DNA of 64,000 bases from Bathynomus jamesi (lineage: Eukaryota; Arthropoda; Malacostraca; Isopoda; Cirolanidae), in NCBI GenBank assembly GCA_023014485.1, contig JAJOZX010000484.1:310001-374000 (forward strand), written 5' to 3'. The translations under genes and the position numbers were made by a program. Below, piece after piece: positions 31,174 through 42,706 of this stretch; position 1 is the stretch's first letter, and each line of letters starts with the position of its first letter. A model generated the notes under the pieces. It was not told where the DNA came from. It made no database searches and saw only the letters and a list, made by a program, of their open reading frames with translations.

Positions 31174-32465
31174 CTGGGTGATCCAGATAAATGGGACCCA
31201 TAAAAAAAAGGCCAAATATTCTTAATATTTAATTCCTTTCATAAAAACTATATATCATTCGAAAGAGTAGAGTTACAAGTTTATTATGAAATATTTATTT
31301 TTTTAAAATGACTCCTTTCAAATGTGCTCCATTAGTTGCCAAGCATTCCAGTGTTCTCGCTTGTAAGTTCTGCATCACTTTTGCAAGAGTGCGCGGTGGT
31401 ATGGCCTGTATCTCATTTGTGATGGCAGCCTTCAATTCTTGCAAGGTCGTTGGGTTATTTCTGTAGACCCTACTCTTTAAATATCCCCCGAGATAATAAT
31501 CTAAGGGAGAAAAATCTGGAGACCTTGCGGGCCATTCAACGTCTCCAAATCTTGAGATTAACTCGCCTGGAAACGTTTGACACAAAACTGCCATGCAGTT
31601 CCTCGTGGTATGGCAGGTAGCTCCGTCTTGTTGGAACCAGTGGGTTTCTAGACAAAGATCTCTTAATTTAGGAATAAGGAAATCGGTCAACATTTTTTCG
31701 TAGCGATCACCATTTACAGTGACAATGTTTCCGGTGGAATCCTCGAAAAAGTACCGCCCTATGATCTGAGATGCAGTAAGACCACACCAAACAGTTACAC
31801 ACTGACTATGCAACAGGACTTCGGTAATATTCAATGGATTTTCTGTTGCCCAGAAATGACAATTTTGTTTGTTTACAGTTCCATTCAAGTGAAAATGGGC
31901 TTCGTCTCACATAATCAAAGTTGCTAGAAAATTGGTGGTGTCATTTACCTTCTGTTGGATCCATTGACAGAATTGTCATCTTCGTGCGAAATCTCCATCG
32001 TTTAGTTGTTGCACTGTTTGAATTTTATATGGAAAGAGCATTAAATTTTGCTTGAATATACGGTGTGTTGTTCCATATCCAACTCCTAACAGCTGAGAAG
32101 CATGTCTGATGCTTATGTTTGGATTATCCTGTACAATTTCATGAGTTCTGTTAATGATCTCGTCTATCCTTGCTGTGCGCACTCTTCCAGTTGGTTTTCT
32201 TTTTCCAATGCTGCCAGTTAGGGAAAAATTTCTGACACACCGATGTCATAATATTGCTCAGTTATGAAATGCAGCTGTTCCACAGTCCATGCAGTCATCT
32301 TGAAGGGTTAGTTTTAACTAACACTTTTATTTTGTTTTGTATCTTATCTTGACTTGTATTGTCAAAACCTATACAATCCTCTTTCGAATGATATGATTTT
32401 ATAAAAGGACTTATACTTTAAGAGTTACAGGGGTTTCTTTTGGGTCCCATTTCTCTGGATCACCC
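31174..32465 (-). mobile_element. mariner-like DD41D element
   Basis: Terminal inverted repeats GGGTGATCCAGATAAATGGG and the complement of CCCATTTCTCTGGATCACCC, flanked by TA tracts on both sides. It sits 12 bp from the previous mariner and in opposite orientation to it. Length about 1.29 kb. Confidence 0.85.
31292..32298 (-). pseudogene. DD41D mariner-like transposase, broken
   Basis: ATG near 32298 (MTAWTVEQLHFI). N-terminal HTH region at 31976-32182 (NPNISIRHASQLLGVGYGTT). Then NGTVNKQNCHFWATENP, VTVWCGLTASQIIG, second Asp in WFQQDGATCH and third in PDFSPLDYYL, 41 residues apart, which places it in the DD41D group of the mariner superfamily. Stops and frame changes between 32182 and 32298 and near 31890-31980 inactivate it; the first catalytic Asp lies in that damaged stretch. 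Confidence 0.8.

Positions 32466-32526
<61 letters not shown>
32466..32526. repeat. (TA)n microsatellite
   Basis: Long TA run at the right border of the two mariner elements. Confidence 0.9.
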
Positions 32527-32529
<3 letters not shown>

Positions 32530-33186
32530 TTTATATGTACCCATTGTAAATTATGGCTAGCTGCTGACTACAAGAACTCATTCTTACTTAGGTTTGCAGA
32601 CAAAAGTATTTTGATTTCATGGCTGCTACACACTCATTAATTTCATTTTAGATATATCTAACGCATATGCAATTTAGAGCTCTTGGTATATGTTTCATAT
32701 AAATTTAATGCATGCCTGAATAGCAACATCAGTCATTTCACCGTAATAAATTATTATTTGTCCTTGTATTTTACTATGACTACTGTTATAGTCATTTACC
32801 ATGACTATGGTACTGAATAAAGTTATACTACTTTTGTCTGGAATAGCATGCCTAATTATTTCAAACTAAAGTTCTGAAGGAGGACTTTGCTATAGGGTCT
32901 ATCCTGAAAGGAAATATTTCAAATTCAATTTAATTCATTGTTTCATGTAACCTATCTGGAAAGGAAAAAAGGGTGTTATAAAATTTAATTCATGAAAGTT
33001 AATGCAAATTCCTAAAATAATAGAGCTATGCTAGAGGATTATCCGTGTCAAAGGTTTAAGGGAAACTTAAGTTAAAGCTTAGCTAACTTTGCCTAATTAG
33101 GACTTAAAGTTTGAAAATACTTGTATTTGTAGTTCATATTAGATGTATTATTTCTCATTTGCAAAAATATATGTATAGCTATATAC
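32527..33186. other. no recognisable feature
   Basis: AT-rich intronic DNA without supported frames. Confidence 0.4.
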
Positions 33187-34599
33187 TAGGGCTGGGTGAG
33201 AATTATGAGCTCATGATAATCAATCACCATGTATAAAAATGGCAATTATCATCAGTCATTTTAGGTATCAGGAGCACAGCATTTTTCATTAGAAAAATGA
33301 GCAATTTGTAAAACACAATTTTAATACACTTTTAATCTAAAATCCTGCTAGAATGATTTTCAGAAACCACCAGATTGGGACTCAAAATAACAAGATTTTG
33401 TTTATGTCTATCACTATTATACGGAGCTAATAATACATAGTAAATAAATATAAAAGTAATACATACTAACACTTACATTTAGAATTTTGCAATATATACT
33501 GATAAATTCACAATCCAGATATATAAATCACATCTCTACTGTACATACAACTCTAATATATTATATTACTATATAAATTTCAGTGTAATTAGACATTACT
33601 AATTACACTGAATGACAAAATTACAAACTTTTTCTGTCCTTTAAATAAAATGAAGTGATTTTTACAAATATGGATGTGCTGAGTTCAAATCTGATGTCAG
33701 AATACTTATATCACCCACCATTTTGTAGGGACGTGTAATAAAAGTCTTATATACAGATTAGAATATATTGAATATCAGTATGGTGCCTCAACATAATTAT
33801 AACAAGATCAGAACAATTAAAATCTTTTTGCTGATGTTTTTGATTTGTACATACTCTCAGGAATTTCCCTAATGAGAAACCAGCACTATTCAGCCAACAT
33901 ACTGGAATCCCACCTTCCCTGGAACCTTATTTGATATAGCTAATTTGGATAATTTTGGTGAAACATTAGAGTTGGAGAAAAAATAACATTCGTAATCAGC
34001 ACATCAAAATACAGTGAACCCTCACTAATCCAAACACAGTTAATTCAAATGTCGCTTAATCCAAAGGGTATGTGGGCAGCCAGTAACTCATGGCATTGGT
34101 GCTTTATGCAATAAATTTTTGTTTGATCTTTGAGATAAAGACTCAAAATTAGTGTTAATTAATTAATTACAGTGTACATAAATTTTACAGTACATATTAC
34201 TGTATTTCACTGCCCCTCACTACCTTCGGGAGTCAGGAGCCCTTTGGATTTAAAGGTAAGCACTTATTTCAATAATAAACTATTATTTTTAATTTTATTA
34301 ATCAACTTTATTTTTAATAGAATTATTTCTTATTACATGGGTTTAGTTTGGTTTATTTACATGTGTTAGGCCATGTTCTATTTTTCCCCCTGATAATCCG
34401 TAGTTTGCACCAAACCAAATGACCCTTACCCCAATTAATTCGGATTAGCAAGGGTTCACTGTATATATAAATCAGCAGAATTCGTGCAAAGGACAGAAAT
34501 TGTGTTGTGCAGTGTTAGTAGAGATTATTTATCATGATAATTGCCACCCATTCACTGACAATTATCATGGGCCATTAAAAATGTTATCACCCAGCACTA
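33187..34599. mobile_element. non-autonomous hAT-like element
   Basis: Terminal inverted repeats TAGGGCTGGGTGA and the complement of TCACCCAGCACTA, flanked by nearly identical 8-bp sequences (CTATATAC at 33179-33186, ATATATAC at 34600-34607). Subterminal CATGATAATTG motifs are inverted at both ends. No transposase frame. A pogo MITE is nested at 34012-34461. Confidence 0.7.
34012..34461. mobile_element. pogo/Tigger MITE nested in the hAT-like element
   Basis: TIRs CAGTGAACCCTCACTAATCC and the complement of GGATTAGCAAGGGTTCACTG, with TA duplications at 34010-34011 and 34462-34463. Non-coding. Confidence 0.85.
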
Positions 34600-34777
34600 A
34601 TATATACTTGTAAGAGAACAAATAATAAATTTGAATTATTGGGTATGTGTACAGTTACAGTAGCACAATTAAAATTTATCCCTGTAAATTTGTTAAATGA
34701 TTTACAGATAAAGGTATATGTTAAGGATAAAAAAAACAATTAGGCACTTCAAACTTTTATTTTCACATTGTTTAATA

Positions 34778-36026
34778 TCAGGTCATCCCATAAGTAATGT
34801 CATTTTTTAGATTGGAATTTGAAGGACAAAAAATACAACAAACTTCTTAATCTAGTATATATTTTCCATCGGAATCAATGACACACTGCCAACGTCATAC
34901 AAGCTTTTCAATGCCATGTTCATAAAATTCAGGCAGTTTTGAGGCAAAAAACGTACAAAGACTGGTGTGCAGGTCATCTAAAGAAGTATATTGTTTCTCA
35001 TCAAGATAGTTTTGCAGATGCCTCAAGAGATGATAATCTGGAGGATGTGAAGTTTTTCCCACCCAAGCTCCTCAATGTTTGCAGAAGTGATCCGAGCGGT
35101 ATGAGGACATGCGTTGTCGTGGTAGAACACGATTCCTTTCCAATTAACCAAAGAAGGTCTCTTTTCTTTTAGTGCAGTGTTCAATCGATCCAGTTGTTGA
35201 CAGTAGACCTGAATGGTGATTGTTTGGTTGTGTGGTAAGGTTTCAAAGTGTATTACACCACCTTTATCGCACCAAACACTAAGCAACACTTTCCGAGGGT
35301 GAAGATTTGGTTTTGGCTGTGGTGTCGCTGGTTCTCTGGCACAAACCCACTGTCGACGGTGCTTAACATTCTGGTACAGTATTCACTTTCACATCACTAA
35401 ACAGTGCAAAAACGGATCTTGGAGTTCACGGGAATGAAGAGCTGTGCTAATGTTTACCCACACCCTCAGATTGTTGACCGACAATTCATGTGGCACCCAT
35501 TTTCCTAGCTTAGGCACTTTCCCCGAGTTGTTGCAAATGTCGATGGATGGTGGATGGGGATGAATTGAGTTTCTGGGCCAATTCTTCGACAGTTGTTGAA
35601 CAGTCTTCAAGTGCGGCTAACAGCAGGTCATCATCAAACTCAGCAGGGTGTCCAGAGCGTGCTGCATCTATCAAACAGCAGTCACCATTCCTAAACTTTT
35701 GAAACAATCTTTGACATTTCCTCACATGCAGAATATCATTGCCATAAACATCCTGAATGTTTCGTGTTGCTTCAGTAGCACTATTTCCTTTTTTGAACTC
35801 GTAAAGCATTATATGCCTGATATGCTCTTCTGATACTGCCATGTTTATGAGAGGTTCACATAAAGCAAAACACACGTCTTCACTGGTCAAGGTCTGTAAA
35901 GTATGTAGCGAAACACGATAGATCTCCTCTTAGATATAACCTTCGGAAAATTTATGCTTAAACTGAGTAGGACTAGTTTAAACTTAATCTATCATAAAAA
36001 ATGACATTAATTATGGGATGACCTGA
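34778..36026 (-). mobile_element. mariner element, copy 1
   Basis: 1249 bp with TIRs TCAGGTCATCCCATAAGTAA / complement of TTAATTATGGGATGACCTGA and TA duplications. A second copy of the same family lies at 49058-50328 in opposite orientation. Confidence 0.9.
34852..35842 (-). pseudogene. mariner transposase, copy 1, broken
   Basis: ATG at 35842: MAVSEEHIRHIMLYEFKKGN, the mariner N-terminal HTH, then CQRLFQKFRNGDC and the HTH2 segment ELAQKLNSSPSTIHRHLQQL. The frame breaks near 35510, 35400 and 35270. The core keeps FYHDNACPHTARIT (second catalytic Asp). Further fragments run to a final GKYILD. Several indels make it inactive. Confidence 0.85.
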
Positions 36027-36049
36027 TATTTTATCATATTTCCCTTACA

Positions 36050-37030
36050 TTTTATTACTTGCTCTAGTCTATTTGGCATGGACTAAGCTAACTTCTGAAG
36101 ATAATCACTGTCCATTTTCATTGTCTATATGCACTCTATTTCATCCTGCAGGTGAGGCACTGATGAGGTGTTCCTTGTTAAGAGCTTGTGTTTCCTCTGA
36201 TGCCAGACATTTTTGATGGGGTTGAGGGCTGATGAGTTGCCTGGCCATTCTAGCACTGGAATATTCTCATCATGAAGCCAAGCTGAGACAATTTTTAACT
36301 TGTGGCAGGGGCATCATCTTGCATAAAAATGGTATGGTGAATGTTGTAAAAATCCAATAAATGATCTTCCAGGACAGTCTTGTATCATTCTGAATTCATT
36401 GTTGTATTTTTTAGGAGGAAATATAGACCACCATGACCTCTTTTGCCATTGACACAAACACCATACCATCACACTCACTGGGTGTTTCACCAGCTTACTA
36501 GTGTAGCGGGGATCATACCAGCTGGTGTTGCTGGGTCATCTGACCATCCTCTTCCTTGAAGGGATGCAGCAGAATGTACGGTACTTTCAGGTGACCACAT
36601 TCAACAAAATTCCACTGCTCAGTGGTCCAGTGCTTATATGTTTTTGCAAATGCAAGCCACTGAAGGTACATCTGCTGTGTGAATCCAGTGGTTTATAGGC
36701 AGCATGGCATGTTGAGCTCCTTCTGAAGTTGATGCTGAATTGTTCTTTCTACTACATTTTGAAGGATGATGGTGTGTGCTTTCTTCAATTCTGATGGACA
36801 TGGTAGGATTCTTCATTATTTCTCTACTCATTAACAAGTCAGTGGCTTTGGAGGTCTTCCTGGGCTTCCCAGGTGATGGTTTCCAGGACAGAACAGATTT
36901 GGCAGGAAGACTGCAAGCTGCTTGCTTGAGTCTCTTGATGGTTGCTGAACCATATCCTGTTCTTTTTGAAATCTCCTTCACAGACACTTTTTCCTCCAAC
37001 AGGGCAAGTATATGAGCCTTCTCCTTACGT
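36050..37030 (-). pseudogene. Tc1-like transposase remnant
   Basis: The N-terminal frame at 36640-36999 reads EEKVSVKEISKRTGYGSAT and SPGKPRKTSKATDLLMSRE (HTH plus GRPRK-like linker). Decayed frames downstream include fragments of the WGCF-like region (36420-36500) and a broken PGNSxxLNPIxN-type motif near 36230. Terminal repeats were not found. An old copy, unrelated at the sequence level to the young Tc1 at 22846-24237. Confidence 0.65.
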
Positions 37031-37148
37031 AAAACATGTTCTTAGGAGCCATGATGAGAGTTCCAAGGAAAAATATCAGGCTAATATGGCAGCAAGTAAA
37101 AATTTCTGTTAACAGGTTGCTAAGTGAAAATTTTCAATCACTTCCCAT

Positions 37149-37975
37149 CAGGGTTGTGGAGTCGGAGTCGTGGAGTCGGAGTCGTGGAGTCGCACGTTTC
37201 AGGGCGGAGTCGGAGTCGAATTTTTACAATGTGTGGAGTCGGAGTCGGAGTCGGAAAATTTTGGACCGACTCCACAACCCTGGTTATAGCCACTAGGTTA
37301 AGAAGGGTTATTCAATTTTAAGTAGCACTACTACTTGTTAGACCTTAATTATGTTTAAGGGAATCTTTTTCATTTATATATATATATATATATATATATC
37401 CCCGCAAGGGGGTTCTAAGCTCGTGCTCTTGAGTGCTCTTTGTGCTCGTTTGTACGTGCTTGTTCCTGGAGGTTTCACGTGCGCCCTCCCGGCCCTAGCA
37501 CCCAAGGATGATGGGGCTCGACCCTGCAGTCCTTGGTCTTTTTCCACTTCGACTGTCCCCTCCACCCTTTCTTTTTCCTCTGTCTTTCCTCTCACTTTTT
37601 CCGCTGAGATATGCCCTTTAAATAGAGGCGAATCGGTTCTTCCCGAACTAAAAAAAAAAAAATATATATATATTATTGTAAAAAATAAAAATCCCTTAAT
37701 ATGATAATATCTACAAGTCAATATCCTTCTTAATATTTGAATGTTCCCTTATCCTAGAAAGTAACCTGACGATTCATGTGGTGGTGATGAAATGTCTTAT
37801 TATTATGATAATTATAGAGTGAAACACTAGAGGAGTTGGAGTCGTATATTTAAAATGTGAGGAGTCGGAGTCGGATTTTTAGGTTTTTTACAATGTGTGG
37901 AGTCGGAGTCGGAGTCGAATTTTTACAATGTGTGGAGTCGGAGTCGGAAAATTTTGGACCGACTCCACAACCCTG
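37149..37975. mobile_element. non-autonomous hAT element with 8-bp target duplication
   Basis: Begins CAGGGTTGTGGAGTCGG and ends CCGACTCCACAACCCTG, flanked by perfect CTTCCCAT duplications (37141-37148, 37976-37983). Both ends carry arrays of GGAGTCGGAGTC motifs, and a second inverted terminus lies at 37266-37284, so the left end looks duplicated or nested. A TA run (37376-37400) and unrelated GC-richer sequence (37400-37650) are inside. No transposase. Confidence 0.9.
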
Positions 37976-37983
37976 CTTCCCAT

Positions 37984-38150
37984 GACAGATGAAGAGGCAT
38001 GATTGGGAATTTCAGCCTCTCTGAGTGGGGAAACATCATTAAGTTGCCAAATGTATGATTTACCTGCCTTGTCAAATTTGGCATACTCTATTTTCACACA
38101 TCCATTAACCATAAAAAAAAACTCTAAGCAACAAGGATCAATATTAATTG
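37984..38150 (-). CDS. unrecognised coding-like segment ended by a hAT insertion
   Basis: Minus-strand frame reading FMVNGCVKIEYAKFDKAGK, YIWQLNDVSPLREAE and IPNHASSSVMG with balanced composition, unlike chance frames nearby. A candidate acceptor (TTGCTTAG) precedes it near 38134. If the hAT element at 37149-37975 and one target copy are removed, a stop codon follows within a few residues, so the insertion hit the last codons. Could be a last exon, or a decayed transposon fragment. No family recognised. Confidence 0.3.
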
Positions 38151-39104
38151 TGCTAACTGTAATTATTGACATATGCAAGCCAAAAATGAGCAACCAATAA
38201 ATAATACCATTTCATTTTTGAGTCACCAATTCACCTCAACATTACACATACCTTTACCATTGGATTCATTTTCTTTTAGTCTATCATCATAAAAAAATGT
38301 GGGTAAATTATTTCAAAAGGAAACTTAAATACAAATACAATGGGTTATGTTTTGTACTTATAGTGATGATAATAATAATGATAAATTAGATACTTAACAA
38401 CTTATCCAACTAGTCAGCCAATAATAGCCAACTACAAATAGTTGGCTGAAATAGGCCAACTGTGCCAACTACCAACTACTTACCAACTAGTTGGTGGATC
38501 TCTAATATATATATGTAAAAAAATCAAAAGTTTGTCAGTTATGGAATACCCTACAGCAGCATTTCTCAATCAGTGTGGGGGGGAGGGGGCACGCACCTCC
38601 TGATATAGCAGGTGGGTGGGCAAAAGACCTACTGAAAGGAGCATGAGGAAGTTAGCAAAGAAAAAATAAAGTAAAATATGTTTAGAAAATATTTGTTCAT
38701 ATAACTGTTTAGAATACATGTTTAGCTATATAAAACATCTCAATAACCCCACTTCTTTCCAAATTATAAACACTATTAATAACAACCAACTTACCACTCT
38801 TCATATTTTAGAATCTCTACATATTCATAAGGCTAAACCCACACTGAATGATTACACCTCTGCTTTTGATCTAGCCATTCCTTTTCAATATAGCCTCAAG
38901 CTGATTAGGGTACCAATGAATTACACCTCATGAATGCCATTTGCAGTTGAAATAAAGGAGAGGTGAAGGATTGACTTCAGTCTGAAGTGGGTGTTCAATA
39001 AAAAGTTTGGGAATTGCGTGACAGGGACAATGATACAAGATTTATACCATGTAGCTACAGCATTAACTTTTGTATGTTTTTGTTTTTATTTCATAAGGTA
39101 CAGA
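38151..39104. other. intronic DNA with possible hAT ends
   Basis: 38395-38510 has repeated CCAACTA motifs ending ACCAACTAGTTGGTGGATCTCTA, which looks like a hAT subterminus. 38563-38585 (CAGCATTTCTCAATCAGTG) also resembles a hAT end. Partner ends and target duplications were not established. Confidence 0.35.
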
Positions 39105-39225
39105 AGAACTCCCATGGCTCAGTTGGCTGGGGATTAGAATTGGACTATGAAGGTTCTGGGTTCACAGTCCACTGCAGTTTGAGCTGGGACAATCACCTAC
39201 TTAGGTGATTGCTCAGGCCTAAGTG
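39105..39225 (+). repeat. possible tRNA-derived SINE
   Basis: ATGGCTCAGTTGGCTGGGG resembles a pol III A box and GGGTTCACAGTCC an imperfect B box about 45 bp later. It is followed by a hairpin AATCACCTA...TAGGTGATT. Weak, no second copy seen in the window. Confidence 0.3.
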
Positions 39226-39313
39226 ACTGAGTTCATGGCCACCCCTTTCCATGTGTGCCAAAAACATAATTCTGAATATTCCCATTTACCTTCTCATAAG
39301 GTACAGTACTTAC

Positions 39314-39457
39314 CCCTAATTCTAAATTTACAATGGTGTCAATGTCGAGACTTCCCTCCTCTACATAATAATTTATGTTTGCCTGCATCACTTCATGATC
39401 AGGCTGAGTGGCAAGAAAGGTTGCTGCAGCATTGGCTGCATTGTCTATTTGACCATG
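39314..39457 (-). CDS. CRTAP / prolyl 3-hydroxylase family protein, internal exon
   Basis: A 144-bp, phase 0-0 minus-strand exon with acceptor TATTTTCCCAG and donor GTAAGT. It encodes 48 residues: HGQIDNAANAAATFLATQP, then DHEVMQANINYYVEEG and DIDTIVNLELG. This is the TPR helix pair with AAxTFLxxxPDxxxMxxNxxYY that closes the first repeat of CRTAP and leprecan N-terminal domains. It follows the exon at 41132-41360 directly (CYYK joined to HGQI) and precedes the exon at 4601-4781. The protein would act in the ER lumen. Confidence 0.9.
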
Positions 39458-40587
39458 CTGGGAAAATAAACAAAGTTATTATGTCTCACTGCTCAGAGCT
39501 GAACTGGAATTCTCTCTGCCAACTTTTAAGATCAGAGAAATAACCTAAAATTTATTTAGTGGTCTTTAAACTACATATATCAATATTTTGCATACCAAAA
39601 ATCAGACTTTTTCAGATACAATACAAAACAAATGATTATTATAAAATATGTAAGAATAAGTTCTATGGTCTTGTTATAAATAGCCTACCTTATGGCACAT
39701 GGTATCTATATAATTCAGGTATTCATTGGGTGTCAGCAAAACAAGCAGTCCAACACTCAGTCTGGTAAATCTTACCCATCAATAATATACCACCTCCAAT
39801 AAATAACTACTTTGAAATATCGAGAATTTACTTAAATTAGTATTTTTAAAAAGCTAGTGAAAATAGAGACTCAGTGGAAAGCAAAACTTTAATATACTTC
39901 AAGTGTAAAATAAAGGTTTTGAAGTCCCCAGATAAACCAATTGTACCTTTTAAACTTTCGTTGATACACAAAATAATGTCTCATTGCTAAACCAATATTT
40001 TCTAATTGTCTACCTGCACATCCCCAAAGAGTGCCTAGAAAAAGATTTGATGGCATTTTTTGTTTATGCTTGATAGCCATGATAAAAATGTTCCTTTGGG
40101 TACCATACCGTAAACATCACTCAGACCTTGGATGCCACACATACCTTTTTTATTTAAGGTCAAAAGTCAATGGGAGCATTTTTTTAATTGTAATTTTGAA
40201 TAATCTCACTTAGGCCTATTCTACTTATTTGGGTTAATATTCGTTTTAATGCTCCCTTCATTTTTGATAGGAGACATTCGATGACAATTTAACAAAAATT
40301 CATATTCAGGACACCTTGAAACCTGAGGGAAACTGATAAAAATCAAGGAAATGTAATTATTTTTTATTAAAAAAAAAATCTAGATGTGAAGAGCTGGATA
40401 TTACAGTCTGGCAACAAAACACCATCCTATCCAAAGTATCTTGCATAGTACTTGTTTAACCGTGAATATCCCTCTCAACATCATCTCCACAAATTCATGT
40501 TGGTTGCCACTGATATGTACAAACATCCCACTGCTGCGATTTAAGGTAAGAAATTGCAAAAAAATGCGGGTGAGGTGAGGTTAGGTG
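39458..40587. other. host intron, no feature recognised
   Basis: Lies between two CRTAP/P3H exons. No supported frame or repeat pair. Confidence 0.5.
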
Positions 40588-40754
40588 AAACACATTTTTC
40601 TGGTGTTTTTTGTTTAAATTTAGCCTTCATTTCTTTGGAATATGAGTTTGAGAAATTTTAAAATTGAAAATTTCTCAAAAATGGCTCATTTCCCAAAGAA
40701 ACCAAGTTCAGATTTGAACAAATCACACCAACAAATACCAGAAAAATGTGTTTT
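40588..40754. repeat. foldback inverted repeat
   Basis: Left AAACACATTTTTCTGGT and right ACCAGAAAAATGTGTTTT are inverted, and the interior (AATTTCTCAAAA) is also partly palindromic. A small MITE-like foldback. Confidence 0.65.
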
Positions 40755-41131
40755 GGTCCAGAAAGGGGAGGGAACACTAAAACGAATAATTACCATACTC
40801 TTATTTGTTCTCACGTAAAAAATTTTCATTCATTTTACAAATATATGCATGAATTATATTTCTGAGTAGAGAAATAATAAGTACAGTATCTTCAATATAC
40901 AATTTGATTCTGATTTTATGAGAGTTTGAATGATGGTTCAGGATTGACCTACTCAACCCCTCTATATCAATATATATATTTTTTTTATACAGGAAGGAGG
41001 GGCCAAGGACAAATTGCCCACAAAATACCATTTTATTATTTGGTTGGTACAGTTATAGTCACCTCAGTACCTACACCTATAATAATTACCCTACCAAGAC
41101 CACTGGGTAGCCAATTTCATTTATAACTTAC

Positions 41132-41360
41132 TTTATAATAACAAAGCTGCAAATAATCATATGGCTTTTTCATTTTGAAGTCTGTAATTACATCCACTGC
41201 AGCATTATCCATCCTTGATGCAAATACTTGTTTCTTACATTTAATAAGACAAAGCGTATTGATCACCATCTTCTCAAAGACTCTCTCAAACTCATAAGCT
41301 TCTGATTTGGAAAAGATGAGATCTGCTGAGTTTGCTTCTTCATAGCATCTTCCTCTGCAC
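41132..41360 (-). CDS. CRTAP / prolyl 3-hydroxylase family protein, internal exon
   Basis: A 229-bp minus-strand exon with acceptor AAAATTTAG before 41360 and donor GTAAGT after 41132. One base plus 76 codons: CRGRCYEEANSADLIF, YEFERVFEKMVINTLCLIKC, then FKMKKPYDYLQLCYYK. CRGRC and CLIKC are C-x3-C pairs; with CRLGC in the 4601 exon, three of the four CxxxC motifs typical of the CRTAP/P3H N-terminal domain are present. The exon ends in phase 0, matching 39314-39457. It starts with the last base of a codon, so an upstream exon is needed; none was found up to 64000, implying a second intron over 22 kb. Nothing suggests pseudogenisation. Confidence 0.9.
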
Positions 41361-41446
41361 CTAAATTTTTGAAACCATATTATATTAGAAACTGATCCCA
41401 TAAATAACAAGAACTATGGCAGAATGACATCAAAATATCCCCTCTC

Positions 41447-41470
41447 GTGTGTGTGTGTGTGTGTGTGGTG

Positions 41471-41503
<33 letters not shown>
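41447..41503. repeat. (GT)n microsatellite
   Basis: GT run with one interruption (GGTGTT). Confidence 0.9.
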
Positions 41504-41505
<2 letters not shown>

Positions 41506-41649
41506 TTTCAATTAGTTTATGATGAGAGATTAAAAAGTCAAGACACGCACCTCTAATTTATAACCTTGACCTTTCATGCAGGTTTTTTATCTCTCTCTCT
41601 TTAATTTGATCATCTTTCCTCAAAGTTGGAAGAGTTTGACACCTTTATA

Positions 41650-42110
41650 TTATCCATTTTCCTTTATCTTTGTATTACACTTTGTATTCACAAATGCCTG
41701 GACACTGCATTTGAAAGCTTGGAGGTTATAGAGGGGGGGAAAGATGGATTGAGGAAGATTTTTCCAGAGTTGACTGGTTGAATAGATGAAAGATTGAAAA
41801 TACCAGTTAATCCTTGCATTACAGAGTTGGACAAAAAAGGAATGAGAATGTGTCAAAAGTCTGGTGCTGCATAGTGCATACTCTCCTTAAAGGAGGAGGC
41901 ATGCAGTTAGAGAGTTCAGAGGAGCAGTGTTCATTATAATAGCAATAGTAAATAGAGTGAGGCAACACTGCAGTGAAGAGAGAAGGATTGAAGACTGAGT
42001 AAAAGGTAGGCTGATGAGTTGAAAAGCCTTTGATTCCACCCAATCAAGTAGGGCTGTGTGGGTTGAGCTACTCCACACATGAGAAGCTTACTCCATACAG
42101 GGGTGGACAA
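41650..42110 (-). pseudogene. LINE C reverse transcriptase, C-terminal fragment
   Basis: Minus-strand frames read STHTALLDWVESKAFQLI, then CSSELSNCMPPPLRRVC, RINWYFQSFIYSTSQLWKNL and PQSIFPPLYNLQAFKCSVQA. This is the C-terminal end of a non-LTR reverse transcriptase (…SFxPxTxxLWNxLP…) of a family different from LINE A and B. Three frames are used, and the palm domain is missing. Confidence 0.65.
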
Positions 42111-42430
42111 GACCCCATATAAGGATGGATGGTGTTAGGCAAGTAATTCATACAATGAAGTTATAAATCTACTGGATCTGGTGATATTTACAATAAGATT
42201 CTAAGAGTAAGGGAGGATAGCTCATTTTGGCACCAACTAATTTGTTTGCTAGGTCTGTTAATTATGCAGACTGCAGAGGTATATGACAAATGGAAAAGTT
42301 GGCTTTTTTTCAGCATTTCCCAACAATTTTTATTTATTTATATTTTATTTTTTTATTCTGCTATTGTATATCTCTTTTTTTGGTATTTCCCTGCGATTTT
42401 TGTATTTCCCCACAAATTATAATTATTGAA
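42111..42430. other. no recognisable feature
   Basis: Unique-looking AT-rich sequence between a LINE fragment and a MITE. Confidence 0.4.
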
Positions 42431-42663
42431 TGCCCAGTTAGGTCAACTGTATGTCCTTGATGATTGGTTAGGTTGTTGTTAGATTTTTGTTAGTTTTAAT
42501 GAAAATATCATGACTTAACCCAACCAATCATCAAGGATGTATAGTTGACCTACATCCTTGATGAGTGGTTGGGTTAAGTCATGATGTCATTAAAACTAAC
42601 AAAAATATCATGACAACCTAACCAATCATCAAGGGTATATTGTACAGTTGACCTAACTGGGCA
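42431..42663. mobile_element. MITE with perfect long terminal inverted repeats
   Basis: Begins TGCCCAGTTAGGTCAACTGT and ends with its inverted copy. The interior contains a second nested palindrome around TCATGACTTAACCCAACCAA, so almost the whole element can fold. A diverged relative is at 44316-44472. Superfamily unknown. Confidence 0.85.
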
Positions 42664-42706
42664 TTAAAAAAAAAATATACACAATAGCAAAAAAAATAAA
42701 AAAATT

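Noticed and set aside
37351..37721. Overlapping 115-117 residue frames on both strands inside the hAT element
   Set aside because: Generated by a microsatellite and GC-richer filler; each is the shadow of the other and has no domain.
38563..39020. Complete hAT element
   Set aside because: The left end looks like a hAT terminus, but no convincing right end or 8-bp duplication could be matched.
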